A DNA stretch of 64,000 nt from Streptomyces bathyalis (lineage in GTDB: Bacteria; Actinomycetota; Actinomycetes; Streptomycetales; Streptomycetaceae): assembly GCF_015910445.1 (NCBI RefSeq), contig NZ_CP048882.1, positions 1 through 64,000 of the forward strand, written 5' to 3'. Position 1 is the first letter of the stretch. Each line of letters opens with the position of its first letter. Position numbers and translations under genes: made by a program. Of this stretch, positions 50,170-59,107 are shown in pieces. Below the pieces are notes generated by a model. The model saw only the letters and a program-made list of their open reading frames with translations, had not been told where the DNA came from and ran no database searches.

Positions 50170-51171
50170 GTGTACATAGCCGACGACGGCCGCTACGAGT
50201 CGATGCCCTACCGCCGTACCGGCCGCAGCGGCCTGCGCCTCCCGGCGATCTCGCTGGGCCTGTGGCACAACTTCGGCACCGACCGGCCGCTGGAGCGCCA
50301 GCAGGCCATCGTCCGCCGCGCCTTCGACCTGGGCGTCACCCACTTCGACCTGGCGAACAACTACGGCCCGCCGCCCGGTGCGGCGGAGACGGCCTTCGGC
50401 CGGATCGTCCACCAGGACCTTCGCCCCTACCGGGACGAGTTCCTCGTCTCCACCAAGGCGGGGCACCTCATGTGGCCCGGCCCGTACGGAGAATGGGGCT
50501 CCCGCAAGAGCCTGCTGGCGTCCCTCGACCAGAGCCTGGGCCGCATGGGCCTGGAGTACGTCGACATCTTCTACTCTCACCGGCCCGACCCGGACACGCC
50601 GCTGGAGGAGACGATGGGGGCCCTGCACCAGGCGGTGCGCCAGGGCAAGGCCCTCTACGCCGGGATCTCCAACTACTCGCCGGAGCAGACACGGGAGGCC
50701 GCCCGCATTCTGCGCGAGCTGGGCACGCCGCTGCTCATCCACCAGCCGCGCTACTCCATGCTCGACCGGGGGCCGGAGCAGGGTCTGCTGGAGGCCCTCA
50801 CCGACATCGGCGCCGGCAGCATCGTCTTCTCGCCGCTCGCGCAGGGGCTGCTCTCCAGCCGCTACCTCGACGGCGTGCCCGAGGGCTCGCGTGCCGCAGG
50901 GGGGAGCCCCTTCCTCAGCAGTGAGCAGATCACCGCGGAGACGGTCACCATGCTGCGCGGATTGAACGAACTGGCGCGTGAGCGCGGGCAGTCGCTGGCG
51001 CAGATGGCGCTGGCGTGGGTGCTGCGCGACAGCGTCACATCGGCTCTCGTGGGCGCGAGCAGCCCGGAACAGCTCGCCGACAGCGTCGCGGCGACCGAAC
51101 GCCTCGGCTTCGCGGACGACGAACTGGCCCGCATCGAGGATCTGTTGGCGCAGGGGCCGTCGCTCGGCTGA
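50170..51171 (+). CDS. Aldo/keto reductase (YghZ-like L-glyceraldehyde-3-phosphate reductase type), copy 2
   Basis: A 333-residue AKR of the shaker-beta/YghZ branch. It opens MPYRRTGRSGLRLPAISLGLWHNFG, which is the group signature, and has Asp/Tyr in FDLANNYGPPPGAAE, Lys in VSTKAG and His in YSHRPDPDTP. In E. coli YghZ detoxifies methylglyoxal and reduces L-glyceraldehyde 3-phosphate. The gene starts with GTG at 50170, 132 bp after copy 1 on the same strand, so the two may form one transcript. Confidence 0.92.
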   Translation: MYIADDGRYESMPYRRTGRSGLRLPAISLGLWHNFGTDRPLERQQAIVRRAFDLGVTHFDLANNYGPPPGAAETAFGRIVHQDLRPYRDEFLVSTKAGHLMWPGPYGEWGSRKSLLASLDQSLGRMGLEYVDIFYSHRPDPDTPLEETMGALHQAVRQGKALYAGISNYSPEQTREAARILRELGTPLLIHQPRYSMLDRGPEQGLLEALTDIGAGSIVFSPLAQGLLSSRYLDGVPEGSRAAGGSPFLSSEQITAETVTMLRGLNELARERGQSLAQMALAWVLRDSVTSALVGASSPEQLADSVAATERLGFADDELARIEDLLAQGPSLG

Positions 51172-51204
51172 AGCCGGGCGGCGAAGACGCCGGCTGCCTG
51201 CCGG

Positions 51205-51250
51205 ACGGGCTTGCTCGCGGGGCGGACGACCCGCCACGCGGCAAGCCCGT
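51205..51250. terminator. Bidirectional terminator between convergent AKR genes
   Basis: ACGGGCTTGC (51205-51214) pairs perfectly with GCAAGCCCGT (51241-51250); the 26-base interior holds a second GGCGG/CCGCC stem. It separates AKR copies 2 and 3, which face each other. Confidence 0.65.
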
Positions 51251-51261
51251 ACGGCGGCCTG

Positions 51262-52089
51262 TCAGTTGAAGGTGTCGGGGTCGGGCCCCACGCGCACGCC
51301 GGTCTCCAAGGTCTCGACGGCGGCGAGGTCGTCCTCGTCCAGTTCGAAGCCGAAGACGTCGAGGTTCTCGCGGATGCGCGCGGGGGTGGACGACTTGGGG
51401 ATGACGACGTTCCCCAGCTGAAGGTGCCAGCGCAGTACCACCTGCGCCGGGGTCCTGCCATGCTTCTCCGCGATGCCGGTCACGACCGGGTCGTCGAGCA
51501 CGCCGTTGTTGCGTCCCAGCGGCGACCATGCCTCGGTTGCGATGCCGGCCCCGGCGTCGAACTCGCGCAACTCCCGCTGCTGGAGGCGCGGATGGAGCTC
51601 GATCTGGTTGACGGCGGGGACGATGTCGGTCTCCTCCGCCAGCCGGCGCAGGTGCGCGGGCTGGAAGTTGGAGACGCCGATCGCCCTGGCCCGGCCCTCG
51701 GCGTGGATCTTCTCCAGTGCCCGCCACGTCTCGACGTACAGATCGCGCGCCGGCAGCGGCCAGTGGATGAGGTACAGGTCGACGTGGTCCAGTCCCAGCT
51801 TCGCCATGGAGGCGTCGAAGGCCTTCAGCGCGGCGTCGTGGCCCTGGTCGGTGTTCCACAGCTTGGTGGTCACGAAGAGCTCTTCGCGGGGGATTCCGGA
51901 CTCGGCGAGGGCGCGGCCGGTGCCGGCCTCGTTCCGGTAGAGGGCGGCGGTGTCGATGCTGCGGTAGCCGGCTTCCAGCGCGGTGGCGACCACGCTGTGC
52001 GTCTCGTCCTCCGGCACCTGGTAGACGCCGAAGCCCAGCTGCGGCATGCGGATTCCGTTGTTCAGGGTGACTTCGGGGATCGTGCTCAC
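51262..52089 (-). CDS. Aldo/keto reductase (2,5-diketogluconate reductase-like), copy 3
   Basis: A 275-residue AKR of the DkgA/B-type branch. It shows NNGIRMPQLGFGVYQV, the tetrad Asp/Tyr in SIDTAALYRNEAGTGRAL, Lys in VTTKLWN and His in YLIHWP, and the C-terminal IPKSSTPARIRENLDVF cofactor loop. It reduces small aldehydes or keto-sugars with NADPH. It is on the opposite strand from copies 1 and 2 and belongs to a different AKR subfamily, so the cluster is not a simple tandem duplication. Confidence 0.92.
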   Translation of the reverse strand: MSTIPEVTLNNGIRMPQLGFGVYQVPEDETHSVVATALEAGYRSIDTAALYRNEAGTGRALAESGIPREELFVTTKLWNTDQGHDAALKAFDASMAKLGLDHVDLYLIHWPLPARDLYVETWRALEKIHAEGRARAIGVSNFQPAHLRRLAEETDIVPAVNQIELHPRLQQRELREFDAGAGIATEAWSPLGRNNGVLDDPVVTGIAEKHGRTPAQVVLRWHLQLGNVVIPKSSTPARIRENLDVFGFELDEDDLAAVETLETGVRVGPDPDTFN

Positions 52090-52178
52090 GTGGCGTTCCT
52101 CGACTCCTCGGTTCCGGCGTGTCAGCGCGGGTGTCGCGGACCCTTACCTGAACCACTCTAGGGAATGCACCATTCCGC

Positions 52179-53111
52179 TCAGCTGCCGAGCGGCTCACCC
52201 GCAGAGGACGACCGGGCCCCGTCGCCGAGAACGTGCTCGGCGAGCGTCTCGAGCAGTTCCTCGTCCTCCTTCTGCGGCCGCATCGATGCCGGCTCGCCGC
52301 GATAGGTGTCGAAGAGGACGTGCGTCGCGCCCAGCTCCTCGAGCCCTTCCAGGTCGCTCCTGACCTGGCCGAGGGTCCCCTGCCCCGCCAGGCGCGTCTC
52401 CTCCGGCAGCGGCGAGTCCGTGAGCCTCAGCGGCAGCCGAGGGGCGAACTGCGGTACGGGCCTGCCCTCTTCCTGTGCGATGCGGCGCAGCGCGGGAAGT
52501 CCCGCGTCCCGGTAGAAGCGCATGCTCTGATTGAGCGGATGCCACGCGTCACCGTGCCGGACGGCCCGGCGCAGCGCGGCCTTGCTGCCGCCGCCGACCC
52601 ACACCGGAGGTACGCGGACCGGCAGCGGTCCCGTGGCGACATCCTCGAACGAGACGAACTCACCGTGGTGGGAGATCTTCTCGTGCCGCCAGGCCTTGGT
52701 GACAACGTCCAGGTATTCGTCGGTGATGGCACCCCGCCGCCGGTGGTCCACCCCGAGCGAGCGGTACTCGCTCTCGCTCCAGCTCACGCCGACGCCGACG
52801 ATGAGCCGTCCGCCGCTGAACCTGTCGATGTTCGCCGCCGCGCGGGCGGTCAGCAGGGGATGCCGGAAGGGCAGCACGGTCACCGTGGTCCCCAGCTCGA
52901 TGCGCTCGGTCTGCCCCGCGAGCCAGGCCAGCGTCGTGAACGGGTCGTAGAACGGCGCCTCGTACTGCTCGGCGACCTCGGGCGTGACCGCGACGTGGTC
53001 GGAGATCATCGCGAAGTGGAAGCCCCGCTCTTCGGCGTACCGGGCCCAGCGGAGAAGCGTGTCCGGACCTGTGCCCGTACCGAAGTTCAGGATGTTGACG
53101 CCGTATCGCAC
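52179..53111 (-). CDS. LLM-class F420-dependent oxidoreductase
   Basis: A 310-residue luciferase-like monooxygenase-fold protein. It shows VNILNFGTG, ISDHVAVTP, LGTTVTVLPFRHPLLTARAAANID and GVGVSWSESEY, the usual F420-binding blocks of the actinomycete LLM family. It probably transfers hydride between F420H2 and a small substrate. The GTG at 53111 has a strong GGGAGGGAGAG site; a short upstream extension is possible. It is transcribed in the same direction as AKR copy 3, 89 bp away. Confidence 0.88.
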   Translation of the reverse strand: MRYGVNILNFGTGTGPDTLLRWARYAEERGFHFAMISDHVAVTPEVAEQYEAPFYDPFTTLAWLAGQTERIELGTTVTVLPFRHPLLTARAAANIDRFSGGRLIVGVGVSWSESEYRSLGVDHRRRGAITDEYLDVVTKAWRHEKISHHGEFVSFEDVATGPLPVRVPPVWVGGGSKAALRRAVRHGDAWHPLNQSMRFYRDAGLPALRRIAQEEGRPVPQFAPRLPLRLTDSPLPEETRLAGQGTLGQVRSDLEGLEELGATHVLFDTYRGEPASMRPQKEDEELLETLAEHVLGDGARSSSAGEPLGS

Positions 53112-53266
53112 TGCACTCTCCCTCCCCCGCCCCTGCGGGCACATTCACGCACGGCACCCGCGTGACGGGCGCCAGTCTTCCTCGCTGACGACAGCGGTCA
53201 CGGTGCGGGCCCCGGAGGGATCCGGCCGCAACCGTGGAGGGCCACCGTACGGATCCGGGGCGGTCC

Positions 53267-54127
53267 TCACCGCGCCACCGGTTCCGGCCTCTCCTCCCTC
53301 TCCCCCGCCGGCCGCTCTTCCGCCGGATCGCCCGCTTGCAACGCCGCGGGCTCCGGTCCTGGCGGAGCCGTGCCCTTACGCGAGATCGCCGCCATGACGA
53401 AGGTGACGCTGATCAGCAGCGCCCAGGCCCCGGCCTTCGCCAGGGACACCGGCTGCCAGCCGTCCAGCTGGTCGGGGTAGCTCCACGCACCGACGTACGT
53501 GGCCATGTTCTCGGCGACCCAGAGGAAGAATCCGATGAGCCCGAACGCCAGGGCCAGTGGCATGCGGTAGCGCTCCGGGCCCACCGTGTAGTGCACCCAA
53601 CTCCCCGTCGTCGCCAGCAGCATGAGCCCCGCAAGCACCCAGCGGGCATCGGGCAGCCAGTGGTGGCTGAAGAAGTTGAGGTAGATCGCGCACGCCAGCA
53701 GCGCCATGACGCGCGGACGGTAACCCGTCAGCCGCAGCCGCATCAGATGCCAGGACCTGCACACATAGCTCCCGACGGCGGAGTAGAGGAATCCGCCGTA
53801 CAGCGGGACTCCGGCGATCTTCGTCAGCGCGGCCTCCGGATAACTCCACGAACCCAGCTGGACCTTGACCAACTCGAAGAGGAGGCCGATGACGTGGCAC
53901 CCGGCGATCACCGCCGTGTCCCGCGCGCTGTCCCAGCCCACCCGCCTGGCCAGCAGCGCCAGCGCAATGCCGTAGAGCAGCACGATGTCGTAGCGGGCCA
54001 TGGGCAGTTCGGGCAGCAGCCGTGAGGCCGCGATCCCCCCGAGCAGCGCGGCGGCGAAGGCGCAGCAGCGCGCCTGGAGCCAGCCGAAGAGCAGCAGCCG
54101 GCGCACCGCCCGCGATATCCCGTCCAT
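53267..54127 (-). CDS. DUF817-family integral membrane protein
   Basis: A 286-residue protein with seven or eight membrane segments and the family blocks QLGSWSYPEAALTKIAGVPLYGGFLYSAVGSYVC and IYLNFFSHHWLPDARW, split here. DUF817 members have no known activity. The conserved His pair in the FSHHWLPD loop and several Trp-Ser-Tyr motifs face one side, suggesting a binding site. The C-terminal 40 residues are polar. The ATG at 54127 follows AGGGGC. Confidence 0.85.
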   Translation of the reverse strand: MDGISRAVRRLLLFGWLQARCCAFAAALLGGIAASRLLPELPMARYDIVLLYGIALALLARRVGWDSARDTAVIAGCHVIGLLFELVKVQLGSWSYPEAALTKIAGVPLYGGFLYSAVGSYVCRSWHLMRLRLTGYRPRVMALLACAIYLNFFSHHWLPDARWVLAGLMLLATTGSWVHYTVGPERYRMPLALAFGLIGFFLWVAENMATYVGAWSYPDQLDGWQPVSLAKAGAWALLISVTFVMAAISRKGTAPPGPEPAALQAGDPAEERPAGEREERPEPVAR

Positions 54128-54257
54128 GCCCCTACATGACGCGGAACAGCCGCGGAGCGGTTCGCCCCCCGCTGCCCGGGTGAGCTGTCCGTCCAGGCGG
54201 CCCCCCAAGCAGCCGACCGGGACGCCGCCCGGCGCGGCCCGCCTGGCCGAACAGCTT

Positions 54258-54273
54258 GAGAACGACCGTTCTC
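54258..54273 (+). promoter_or_regulatory. Palindromic operator upstream of the TetR gene
   Basis: GAGAACG-AC-CGTTCTC is a perfect 16-bp inverted repeat 55 bp before the TetR ATG at 54328. It overlaps a TTGAGA -35-like box (54256-54261). Its style (AGAACGnnCGTTCT) is common for TetR-type autoregulators. Confidence 0.65.
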
Positions 54274-54327
54274 CTCCGCGGAGAGTACAGTGCGCAAGGA
54301 TGGTTCATCAAGTGTCGAAGAGGCGGC

Positions 54328-54906
54328 ATGGATACCGAAGTCCCAACAAGCACAAGGGTGTTGGACGCAGCGGACGCCCTCTTCTACGCGCACGGGGTGC
54401 AGGCGGTCGGCATCGACCGCATACGTGACTCCTCCGGGGTGTCCCTCAAACGCCTCTACCAGTGCTTTCCGTCCAAGGGCGCCATCGTGGAGGCCTATCT
54501 GCGCCGCCGCGACAAGATCGCACGAGGCGCGATCGAGGAGCACATCGCCGGCTACGAGACGCCCAGGGAAAAGCTCCTCGCCATGTTCGAGTGGCTGCAC
54601 GCGTGGTTCCAGCAACCCGGCTTCCACGGCTGCGCGTTCAACAACGCCTTCGGCGAACTCGGAAGCGGCTCGGCCGCGGTCGCCCAGGTCGTCAGGGAAC
54701 ACAAGGCGGCTCTGCGGGCCATCTTCAGACGCCTGGTCGACGGCACCGGCGTTGCGGACCCCGAGCGCGTGACGGGACAGATCATCGTGCTCTTCGACGG
54801 AGCGATCACCGTGGGAACCGTCAGCGGGATGCCCGAGGCGGCCCTGCAGGCCCGCGACGCCGTGAGCATCCTTCTCACTGCCAGCATCCCCGCCTCCGGC
54901 GACTGA
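54328..54906 (+). CDS. TetR/AcrR-family regulator
   Basis: A 192-residue TetR protein. The helix-turn-helix reads IDRIRDSSGVSLKRLYQCFPSKG (about 29-51). The C-terminal ligand domain has the GCAFNNAFGELG block seen in regulators of quinone or aldehyde detoxification. The ATG at 54328 follows GAAGAGG. The palindrome at 54258-54273 suggests autoregulation. It is divergent from the DUF817 gene (200 bp), which may be a target. The following gene is 305 bp away. Confidence 0.9.
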   Translation: MDTEVPTSTRVLDAADALFYAHGVQAVGIDRIRDSSGVSLKRLYQCFPSKGAIVEAYLRRRDKIARGAIEEHIAGYETPREKLLAMFEWLHAWFQQPGFHGCAFNNAFGELGSGSAAVAQVVREHKAALRAIFRRLVDGTGVADPERVTGQIIVLFDGAITVGTVSGMPEAALQARDAVSILLTASIPASGD

Positions 54907-55211
54907 CTCGTCCGCACGCGGAATTGACCGGCCGGCGGTGGCGCACCGGCCGCCGGCTGCCGTCCGCCCCCGTGCGAGCAGAGCTCCGGACCGTCCCGTC
55001 GCAGCAATCCGCACAGGACACAGGCGTCCGCGAGGCTGACCGCCGCGCCGCGCGGCCGTATCGTCGCCGTACCTGCCGGGGCGGTGAGCGCCCGCCGCGC
55101 GCCCCCGGGCCGCGGCGGCGGCCATGGTTCCGTCCCAGCCGGGCACGCTCACCGTCGGACGACAACGCACAAGCGGGCGGCTCCGCCGGACCGCCCGGAA
55201 GGAGGCCCAGG
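54907..55211. other. Intergenic region between TetR and prpE genes
   Basis: A 305-bp spacer. A perfect 8-bp hairpin (GCCGGCGG 54931-54938, CCGCCGGC 54950-54957) just after the TetR stop is a probable terminator. The rest presumably holds the prpE promoter, which I could not define. Confidence 0.5.
54931..54957 (+). terminator. Hairpin after the TetR gene
   Basis: GCCGGCGG pairs with CCGCCGGC around an 11-base loop, 25 bp after the TetR stop codon. No T-run follows, as is usual in this genus. Confidence 0.5.
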
Positions 55212-57101
55212 GTGGGCGAGTACGAGGAGATCTTCCGTGCGAGCGTCGCGGACCGGGAGCGGTTCTGGCTCGACGCGGCCGGTGCGCTGGACTGGCACAG
55301 GGCGCCGTCGCAGGCGCTGGACGATTCGCGGCCGCCCTTCTACCGCTGGTTCCCCGACGGGGAGCTGAACGTCTGCCACAACGCTCTCGACCGCCACTGC
55401 GGAGCGGGCCACGGAAGCCGCGCGGCGCTGATCCACGACTCCCCCGTCACCGGCGTGAAAACCACCTACACCTACGACCAACTCCGGGACGAGGTCGCGG
55501 TCTTCGCGGGCGTGCTGCGGGACGCGGGCGTCTCGGCGGGCGACCGGGTCGTGATCTACATGCCGATGGTCCCCGAAGCCGCGGTGGCGATGCTCGCCTG
55601 CGCACGGCTGGGCGCGGTCCACTCCGTGGTCTTCGGCGGGTTCGCGGCGAAGGAACTCGCGGTGCGGATCGACGACGCCTCGCCCGCTGTCGTTGTCTCG
55701 GCGTCCTGCGGCATCGAGGGATCCCGCGTCATCGAGTACAAACCGCTGCTGGACCAGGCGATCGAGATGGCCTCGCACAAGCCGACGTGCCAGATCATCC
55801 TGCAACGCCGGCAGGCCGAGGCGGCGATGGGCCCGACGGACGTGGACTGGGCGCAGGCATGCGCCGCGGCCTCGCCAGCCGACCCGGTGACCGTACGCTC
55901 CACCGACCCCCTCTACGTCCTCTACACCTCCGGGACCACCGGCAAGCCAAAGGGCGTCGTACGCGACAGCGGCGGATACGCCACCGCCCTGGCCTGGAGT
56001 ATGACCAACGTCTACGACGTCGGGCCCGGGCAGACGCTCTTCACCGCCTCCGACGTCGGCTGGGTCGTCGGGCATTCCTACATCGTCTACGCGCCGCTGC
56101 TCGCCGGGGCGACGACGGTGCTCTACGAGGGCAAGCCGGTCGGCACTCCGGACGCGGGACAGTTCTGGCGCGTGGCCTCCGAGTACGGCGTGCGCTCGAT
56201 GTTCACCGCGCCGACGGCCTTCCGGGCGCTGAAGAAGGAGGACCCGGACGGCGAACTGGCCCGGCAGTACGACCTGTCGTCGCTGAAGTACCTGTTCCTC
56301 GCGGGGGAACGGCTCGACCCGGAAACCTACCGCTGGGCCTCGGAGTTGCTGGACATCCCCGTCATCGACCACTGGTGGCAAACCGAGACGGGCTGGCCGA
56401 TCGTCGCCAACCCCGCCGGGATCGAACTGCTGCCGGTCAAGCCGGGATCGCCGACGAAGCCGCTGCCCGGGTGGGACATCCAGGTGCTCGACGGCGACGG
56501 CAAGCAGGTCCCGCCGGGAACCAATGGCGCCATCGTCGCGAAGCTGCCGATGCCACCGGGCGCTCTGCCGACACTGTGGAACGACGACGATCGCTTCGTG
56601 CAGTCGTACATGTCGGCCTTCGACGGCTACTACCTCACCGGCGACGGCGGCTATCTCGACGAGGACGGCTATCTCTTCGTGATGGGGCGCACGGACGACG
56701 TCATCAACGTCGCCGGTCACCGTCTGTCCACCGGCGGCATGGAAGAGGCGCTCGCCGGTCATCCGGACGTCGCGGAGTGCGCCGTCATCGGAGTCGCCGA
56801 CGAGATGAAGGGGCAGGTGCCGCGCGGCTTCGTGGTGCTCAAGTCCGGCGTCGACGCGACGAGGGACGGTTACGAGGAGCAACTGCGCCAGGAACTGGTG
56901 CAGTTGGTGCGGGACCAGGTCGGGGCCGTCGCCTCGCTCAAGGACGTCGCCGTCGTGGCCGCGCTGCCGAAGACCAGGTCGGGAAAGATCCTGCGCAAGT
57001 CCATGCGGAGCATCGCCGACGGCACCGACGAGCCCGTGCCCAGCACGATCGACGACGCCAGCGTGCTGGAGGCGCTGCGGCCCACGCTGCGGAAGCAGTG
57101 A
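55212..57101 (+). CDS. prpE: Propionyl-CoA synthetase (PrpE-type acyl-CoA ligase)
   Basis: A 629-residue adenylate-forming enzyme. The ATP loop reads YTSGTTGKPKGVVRD, then DVGWVVGHSYIVY, WWQTETGWP, YLTGDGG and the catalytic-lysine loop KTRSGKILRK near the C-terminus, whose Lys is a known acetylation site in Acs enzymes. The arrangement and VRDSGGYATALAWSM favour PrpE over acetyl-CoA synthetase. It activates propionate for methylmalonyl or methylcitrate use. The GTG at 55212 has AAGGAGG at 55198-55204. No other propionate gene is adjacent. Confidence 0.9.
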   Translation: MGEYEEIFRASVADRERFWLDAAGALDWHRAPSQALDDSRPPFYRWFPDGELNVCHNALDRHCGAGHGSRAALIHDSPVTGVKTTYTYDQLRDEVAVFAGVLRDAGVSAGDRVVIYMPMVPEAAVAMLACARLGAVHSVVFGGFAAKELAVRIDDASPAVVVSASCGIEGSRVIEYKPLLDQAIEMASHKPTCQIILQRRQAEAAMGPTDVDWAQACAAASPADPVTVRSTDPLYVLYTSGTTGKPKGVVRDSGGYATALAWSMTNVYDVGPGQTLFTASDVGWVVGHSYIVYAPLLAGATTVLYEGKPVGTPDAGQFWRVASEYGVRSMFTAPTAFRALKKEDPDGELARQYDLSSLKYLFLAGERLDPETYRWASELLDIPVIDHWWQTETGWPIVANPAGIELLPVKPGSPTKPLPGWDIQVLDGDGKQVPPGTNGAIVAKLPMPPGALPTLWNDDDRFVQSYMSAFDGYYLTGDGGYLDEDGYLFVMGRTDDVINVAGHRLSTGGMEEALAGHPDVAECAVIGVADEMKGQVPRGFVVLKSGVDATRDGYEEQLRQELVQLVRDQVGAVASLKDVAVVAALPKTRSGKILRKSMRSIADGTDEPVPSTIDDASVLEALRPTLRKQ

Positions 57102-57107
57102 CGCTCA

Positions 57108-57150
57108 CGGCTCCCGGCCGCCGGAGCGAGCAGCCGGAGGCTGGGAGCCG
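57108..57150 (+). terminator. Terminator after prpE
   Basis: CGGCTCCC (57108-57115) pairs with GGGAGCCG (57143-57150), with further GC pairing inside, immediately after the prpE stop at 57101. Confidence 0.55.
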
Positions 57151-57180
57151 CATTGTCGGACCCGGGCCTACTCTCCACCC

Positions 57181-57831
57181 ATGCCGACCGCCGAACTCCG
57201 CACCATGGGCCGACCGCACGTCGTAGCGCACCTCGCCGTCTCCCTCGACGGCGCCACCACGGGCTTCGAACCCGACATCGGGCTCTTCTACGAGCTGGCA
57301 GGAGCCTGGCAGGAAGACGTCACGCTGGCAGGAGCCGACACGATCCTCGCCCAGGAGGAACTCCTGGGCTCGATCGCGGGCCCCGGACCCGCGCCGGACG
57401 GACCGCTGCTCGCCGTCGTCGACGGCCGGGGGCGCGTGCGCCGCTGGTCCGAGCTGCGCGACGCCGGCCACTGGTCCGACGTGCTCGCCCTCCACTGCCC
57501 CTCCACCTCGCCCCGTCCGGCGGGGCGTGAGGTGCGTGAGCTGGTCACCGGTGCCGAAAGGGTCGACCTGCGAGAGGTGCTGAGATCACTCGGCGAGGAC
57601 GAGGGCGCGCACGTCGTGCGGGTGGACAGCGGCGGAGCCCTGACAGGTGCCCTCATCGAGGCCGGGCTCCTGGACGAGCTGAGCCTTCTCGTCCACCCCG
57701 TGCTGGCCGGACCGCAAGGGGGCCACGTGTGGCACGGCGGCGCGCGGCCTTCGGGCGCGGCGCTCGAACTGGTCGCGAACGAGTCCCTGCGCGACGGCAT
57801 CGTCCGGCTCCGGTACCACCTGAACGGCTGA
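57181..57831 (+). CDS. DHFR-fold / RibD C-terminal-like reductase
   Basis: A 216-residue single-domain protein of the RibD_C/dihydrofolate reductase superfamily. It shows VVAHLAVSLDGATTG, TLAGADTILAQEELL, RVDSGGALTGALIEAGLLDELSLLVHPVLAG (split for description) and ends RYHLNG. These reduce a pterin or pyrimidine-like substrate with NADPH, but many actinomycete copies have no known substrate. ATG at 57181; it sits 31 bp after the prpE terminator. Confidence 0.85.
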   Translation: MPTAELRTMGRPHVVAHLAVSLDGATTGFEPDIGLFYELAGAWQEDVTLAGADTILAQEELLGSIAGPGPAPDGPLLAVVDGRGRVRRWSELRDAGHWSDVLALHCPSTSPRPAGREVRELVTGAERVDLREVLRSLGEDEGAHVVRVDSGGALTGALIEAGLLDELSLLVHPVLAGPQGGHVWHGGARPSGAALELVANESLRDGIVRLRYHLNG

Positions 57832-57953
57832 CCGGACAGCAGACCGGGCGGCCGCCGTTTTCGGGGCGTGCCGGGCGGGGACGGAGCGGGGGCCCTGCGT
57901 ACGTACAGGTGGGCCGCTCGGCGCGGCACACGGCACAGAGGTAGAGAGTAGAT

Positions 57954-59060
57954 ATGTCCCAGCGGTTCGCCGACCTTCGCCGGTCCCTGAACGCAAGCCC
58001 CTGGATGATCGCTGTTCCGGTCATCTGGCTGGTGATCGTCGTCGTGGTCGACGTTGCCGCGCCCCCCGAGATCCACCTCGGTCCGCTGCTGGTGGCTGCC
58101 CCCGCGCTCACGGCTTCGTTCGCGGGAGCGTGGACAACCGGACTGATCGCCTTCCTCGCCGTGGCCGCCCAGGCCGTCATCGCGCTGCTGCGCGACAGGG
58201 ACGAGCTCTTCTCGGCCAACCACCAGGCCCAGATCGCGGCGCTGGTCCTCGTCGGAGCCTCGCTGGTGGCCTACTGCGTCGTGCGGGAGCGACGCGAGCG
58301 GGTGCTCTCCCAGGTCCGCCACGTCTCCGAGGTCGCGCAGCGGCTGGTGCTGCGGCCCCTGCCGCAGCGGATCGGGTCGCTGCAGGTGGCCTCGATGTAT
58401 CTCGCCGCGGAGGCGGAGGCCCGGATCGGCGGAGACCTGTACGCCGCTGCCCGCACCGACCACAGCACCCGGCTGATCATCGGCGACGTGCGGGGGAAGG
58501 GCATCACCGCGATCGGCGACGCCGCCCTCGCCCTCGGTGCGTTCCGGGCGGCCGTCCACCAGCGTACGAGCCTGATCGGGACGGCATCGTTCCTCGACGA
58601 GAGCGTCTCGTGGAACCTGGGCGACCCGGTCGGGGCCGAGCAGGCCCAGGAGATCTTCATCACGGCGTCCTTCCTCGACATCCCCGACGAGGACCGTCCG
58701 GCGGCCATGGTCGTCTGCGGGCATCCCCCGCCGCTGCTTCTGCGGAAGGGCCATGTGTCGGAGGTGGCTCCGCACAAGCCGGCTCCCCCGCTCGGTGTGG
58801 GCCTGCTCGCGAGAGCCGAGTACCACGCGGAGACCTTCGAACTCGGGGCCGGGGACGTGCTGCTGCTCTTCACGGACGGCGTCACCGAAGCCCGGGACCG
58901 CTACGGCAACTTCTACCCGCTGGCGGACCGGGTCGTGGCCTGGGCCGGATCGGGCCCGGAGGAGCTGCTGCAGCGGATCAGCCACGACCTGAGCCGTCAC
59001 GTCGGCGGGGCGCTGGGCGACGACGCCGCGCTGGTCGCCCTGCAGCGCGTGCCTTCGTGA
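57954..59060 (+). CDS. Membrane-anchored SpoIIE-type PP2C phosphatase
   Basis: A 368-residue protein. Three membrane segments (about 18-95) precede a PP2C domain of the SpoIIE/RsbU class (about 120-366) with its metal-binding motifs: RIGGDLYAA, IIGDVRGKG, VVCGHPPPLL, LFTDGVTEARD and GDDAALVAL. It dephosphorylates Ser/Thr on a regulatory partner, typically a STAS-domain anti-sigma antagonist, at the membrane. The RsbW-like kinase at 16.5 kb could belong to the same partner-switching logic, but they are far apart. Confidence 0.92.
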   Translation: MSQRFADLRRSLNASPWMIAVPVIWLVIVVVVDVAAPPEIHLGPLLVAAPALTASFAGAWTTGLIAFLAVAAQAVIALLRDRDELFSANHQAQIAALVLVGASLVAYCVVRERRERVLSQVRHVSEVAQRLVLRPLPQRIGSLQVASMYLAAEAEARIGGDLYAAARTDHSTRLIIGDVRGKGITAIGDAALALGAFRAAVHQRTSLIGTASFLDESVSWNLGDPVGAEQAQEIFITASFLDIPDEDRPAAMVVCGHPPPLLLRKGHVSEVAPHKPAPPLGVGLLARAEYHAETFELGAGDVLLLFTDGVTEARDRYGNFYPLADRVVAWAGSGPEELLQRISHDLSRHVGGALGDDAALVALQRVPS

Positions 59061-59107
59061 CGGTTAGGGGCGCCGCCGACCGTGCGGGCCTGCCGCCGAG
59101 GGCGCGG

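Noticed and set aside
55149..56882. 577-codon minus-strand frame antisense to prpE
   Set aside because: Shadow frame; prpE carries all adenylate-forming motifs.
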